This document shows positions 62,202 through 64,000 of a stretch of 64,000 bases of DNA, piece by piece. The position numbers were made by a program, and so were the translations under genes. Source of the DNA: Falsiroseomonas selenitidurans (lineage in GTDB: Bacteria; Pseudomonadota; Alphaproteobacteria; Acetobacterales; Acetobacteraceae); assembly GCF_012103215.1 (NCBI RefSeq), contig NZ_JAAVNE010000001.1, positions 124,001 to 188,000 on the forward strand. Direction: 5' to 3'. Numbering within the stretch: the first letter of the stretch is position 1; each line of letters opens with the position of its first letter. The notes under the pieces are model-generated. The model did no database searches. It saw only the letters and a list, made by a program, of their open reading frames with translations, and was not told the origin of the DNA.

Positions 62202-62467
62202 AGCCGGAAGAGCGTCTCCAGGATCGCCGCGACCTCGGCGCTCGCCAGCCGGTAGAAGATCGTCTGCCCGTCGCGGCGCGTCGCGACCAGGTCGAGGTCG
62301 CGCATCCGCGCCAGGTGCTGGGACAGGGCGGTCGGCGCCAGGTCGATCAATCCGGCAAGCTGCCCGACCGATTTCTCGCCCTGCAGCAGGTGGCACAGCG
62401 CCATCAGGCGCTTGGCGTTGGCCAGGGTGGCAAGCAGCCGCGCGGCCTCCTCGGCTTTCGCTTCCAT
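62162..62467 (-). CDS. ArsR-family regulator of the BigR/SqrR persulfide-sensor type
   Basis: A 101-residue winged-helix repressor: EEAARLLATLANAKRLMALC, SVGQLAGLIDLAPTALSQHL and RRDGQTIFYRLASAEVAAIL. Cys25 (LMALCHLL) and a C-terminal Cys96 match the two cysteines by which BigR and SqrR sense reactive sulfur species. The 3' end overlaps the Rrf2 gene by 40 bp on the other strand. The ATG at 62467 gives the usual length; an ATG at 62527 lies inside the divergent promoter and is less likely. It is divergent from DUF2892 and persulfide dioxygenase genes, its probable targets. Confidence 0.85.
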   Translation of the reverse strand: MEAKAEEAARLLATLANAKRLMALCHLLQGEKSVGQLAGLIDLAPTALSQHLARMRDLDLVATRRDGQTIFYRLASAEVAAILETLFRLYGASASCGSAAA

Positions 62468-62504
62468 CGCGGTAAATACGTCATCTTTGATATCTGTTTT
62501 CGCG

Positions 62505-62532
62505 TTGACACCTTCGCATCTTCGCATATAAA
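62505..62532 (+). promoter_or_regulatory. sigma-70-type promoter of the sulfide operon
   Basis: TTGACA (62505-62510) and TATAAA (62527-62532) are separated by 16 bp, the best promoter match in the window. Two copies of TCGCAT lie in the spacer (62514-62519, 62522-62527), a possible repressor site. It points to the DUF2892 gene 34 bp downstream. Confidence 0.7.
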
Positions 62533-62565
62533 TGTCTAGCCCGAACCCGCTGGAGGAGACTCGTC

Positions 62566-62784
62566 ATGGCCAATGTCGGCGCCCTCGACCGCATCCTTCG
62601 CGTCGCCCTTGGCGCCGCGCTGGTCGCCGCCCCCTTCCTCCTTGCCGGGACCTTCGCGCCGCTCGGCGCCTGGCGCTTCGTGGTGGTCGCCTCGGGCGTG
62701 GTGCTGCTGGGCACCGCGGCCTTCCGCTTCTGCCCGGCCTACGCGCTGCTGGGCATCCGCACCTGCCCGGTGGCGAAGGCCTGA
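62566..62784 (+). CDS. DUF2892 small membrane protein
   Basis: A 72-residue inner-membrane protein with two hydrophobic segments: DRILRVALGAALVAAPFLLA and FVVVASGVVLLGTAAFRFCP. The pattern, including the late cysteines in CPAYALLGIRTCPVAKA, is that of DUF2892 (YgaP C-terminal-like) proteins, often found in BigR-controlled sulfide operons. It may handle sulfur compounds at the membrane. GGAGG lies upstream of the ATG. Confidence 0.82.
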   Translation: MANVGALDRILRVALGAALVAAPFLLAGTFAPLGAWRFVVVASGVVLLGTAAFRFCPAYALLGIRTCPVAKA

Positions 62785-62859
62785 GATGAACGCGCCCGCG
62801 TGCGCGCCTGTCCGCAACCGCGCCTGACAGGCGCGAGCCAACACAACAGGAGACGCCCC

Positions 62860-63753
62860 ATGAACGCCATCCCGCATCGCGTCGATCTTTCGGTGAAGCC
62901 CGAGGTCACCGCCTTCTTCGACGCGCCCACCAACACGATCAGCTATGTGGTGAAGGATCCGGCCTCCCATGCCTGCGCCGTGGTCGATTCCGTGATGGAC
63001 ATCGACTACGCCGCCGGGCGCATCACCTACGACAGCGCCGATGCGATCATCGCCCACATCCGCGACCGCGGCCTCACGCTCGAATGGCTGATCGAGACGC
63101 ATGTGCATGCCGACCATCTCTCCGCCGCGCCCTACATCCAGGGCAGGCTGGGCGGCAAGATCGGCATCGGCGAGCAGATCACCGTCGTGCAGGAGGTCTT
63201 CGGCAAGGTCTTCAACGAAGGCACCGAGTTCCGCCGCGACGGCAGCCAGTTCGACCGCCTGTTCAAGGATGGCGACACCTACGGCATCGGCAGCCTGCAG
63301 GCCTTCGCGCTGCACACGCCTGGCCACACGCCGGCCTGCATGACCCATGTGATCGGCGATGCTGCCTTCGTGGGCGACACGCTGTTCATGCCGGATGGCG
63401 GTTCCGCCCGCGCCGATTTCCCCGGCGGCGATGCGCGCACGCTGTTCCGCTCGATGCGCCGCATCCTGGAGCTGCCGCCGCAGACGCGGCTGTTCATGTG
63501 CCACGACTACGGCCCGAACGGCCGCGAGATCCGCTGGGAGAGCACCGTCGCCGAGGAACGCGCGCACAACATCCATGTGCATGACGGCATGACGGAGGAC
63601 GACTTCGTCGCGATGCGCGAGGCGCGCGACAAGACGCTCGGCATGCCGCGGCTGATCCTGCCCTCGCTGCAGGTGAACATGCGTGCCGGCGCGCTTCCGC
63701 CCGCCGAGCCGAACGGGCGCGTCTTCCTGAAGCTGCCCGTCAACGCGCTCTGA
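62860..63753 (+). CDS. metallo-beta-lactamase-fold persulfide dioxygenase (ETHE1/Blh-like)
   Basis: A 297-residue MBL-fold enzyme. The metal motif is WLIETHVHADHLSAAPYIQG, the further ligands are in FALHTPGHTPACM, AAFVGDTLFMPDGGSARADF and FMCHDYGPNGREIRWE. These match iron-dependent ETHE1-type dioxygenases that oxidise glutathione persulfide to sulfite, as in the Blh protein of BigR operons. AGGAG lies 7 nt before the ATG at 62860; a frame reaching 62800 is ignored. It works in the cytoplasm to detoxify sulfide-derived persulfides, downstream of DUF2892 and divergent from the BigR-like sensor. Confidence 0.9.
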   Translation: MNAIPHRVDLSVKPEVTAFFDAPTNTISYVVKDPASHACAVVDSVMDIDYAAGRITYDSADAIIAHIRDRGLTLEWLIETHVHADHLSAAPYIQGRLGGKIGIGEQITVVQEVFGKVFNEGTEFRRDGSQFDRLFKDGDTYGIGSLQAFALHTPGHTPACMTHVIGDAAFVGDTLFMPDGGSARADFPGGDARTLFRSMRRILELPPQTRLFMCHDYGPNGREIRWESTVAEERAHNIHVHDGMTEDDFVAMREARDKTLGMPRLILPSLQVNMRAGALPPAEPNGRVFLKLPVNAL

Positions 63754-63775
63754 GTCCGAACCACAGGAGGTCGCC

Positions 63776-64000
63776 ATGACCGATACGACAAGGCCGCTGG
63801 CGCTGCCCGGCCTGAACCGCCCGGCGCCGGAATTCAGCGCCAACACCACCGACGGCCCGCGCACGCTGGCAGACTACAAGGGGCGGTGGCTGGTGCTGTT
63901 CTCGCACCCGGCCGACTTCACGCCCGTCTGCACCACCGAATTCATCGGCTTCGCGAATCACCACGAGCAGTTCAAGGCGCTCGGCTGCGAGCTGCTCGGC
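63776..64000 (+). CDS. 1-Cys (Prx6-type) peroxiredoxin, 5' part only
   Basis: The first 75 codons of a thiol peroxidase, cut by the right edge. The peroxidatic Cys52 lies in SHPADFTPVCTTEFIGFA, preceded by RPAPEFSANTTDGPRTLADY. The VCTTE form is typical of the Prx6/AhpC2 group. AGGAGG at ideal distance precedes the ATG, 22 bp after the persulfide dioxygenase stop, so it is in the same unit. It should reduce peroxides, and perhaps organic persulfides, as part of the sulfide response. Confidence 0.88.
   Translation, partial: MTDTTRPLALPGLNRPAPEFSANTTDGPRTLADYKGRWLVLFSHPADFTPVCTTEFIGFANHHEQFKALGCELLG

Noticed and set aside
62785..62826. 13-codon frame after the DUF2892 gene
   Set aside because: Too short, no ribosome site of its own and no recognisable peptide; more likely leader sequence of the dioxygenase gene.

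Overview
The window is GC-rich chromosomal DNA (third codon positions almost always G or C) from an alphaproteobacterium. The best fit is the Rhodospirillales/Acetobacteraceae (Roseomonas-like). This is an inference from gene content and style: an rplM-rpsI pair with the long alphaproteobacterial S9 N-terminus, a fused MaeB malic enzyme, a DUF4170 protein, a CIO-type cytochrome bd with a DUF2474 peptide, and BigR-type sulfide genes. No phage, transposase, CRISPR array or rRNA was seen. One tRNA gene, tRNA-Leu(GAG), is present.

Layout. 0-6.1 kb: the 5' part of a trehalose synthase gene, an OmpR-type regulator divergent from a receiver/pseudokinase protein, a GH8 glycanase, and a sugar-acid dehydratase. 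6.2-21.3 kb: the most distinctive region. Glycosyltransferases (GT4, a three-part WbsX fusion, GT2, GT4) surround a 180-residue RTX protein and run into a type I secretion set of two different tandem ABC exporters plus an HlyD-type adaptor. The suggested role is export, and perhaps glycosylation, of the RTX protein or a related surface glycan. 21.4-29.1 kb: an FAD monooxygenase, a ugpBAEC glycerol-3-phosphate importer with a Pho-box-like site, and a TPR-glycosyltransferase. 29.3-32.0 kb: a sensor kinase and a lone receiver, convergent.

32.1-41.9 kb: sugar-nucleotide genes (phosphohexomutase, galU) that could feed the glycan cluster, then a DnaJ-like membrane protein, a VWA protein, an EEP-family phosphatase, two membrane proteins, malic enzyme and a soluble chemoreceptor. 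41.9-48.5 kb: tRNA-Leu, lipB, an alpha/beta-hydrolase and an SDR that both lack key catalytic residues, small envelope proteins, a LysR regulator and a DUF4170 protein.

48.5-53.6 kb: a manganese/iron ABC importer with mntR and a sterol-desaturase-family gene; an 18-bp palindrome upstream matches the MntR-box pattern. 53.7-58.5 kb: a paralogous lipoprotein pair, gamma carbonic anhydrase, a cluster of six palindromes, argC, rpsI-rplM and a VOC protein. 58.6-64 kb: a respiratory and sulfur block: cydAB-DUF2474-dsrE divergent from an NsrR-like regulator, then a BigR/SqrR-like sensor divergent from DUF2892, persulfide dioxygenase and a peroxiredoxin gene cut by the window end. These genes fit a common response to sulfide and nitric oxide, both of which inhibit haem-copper oxidases.
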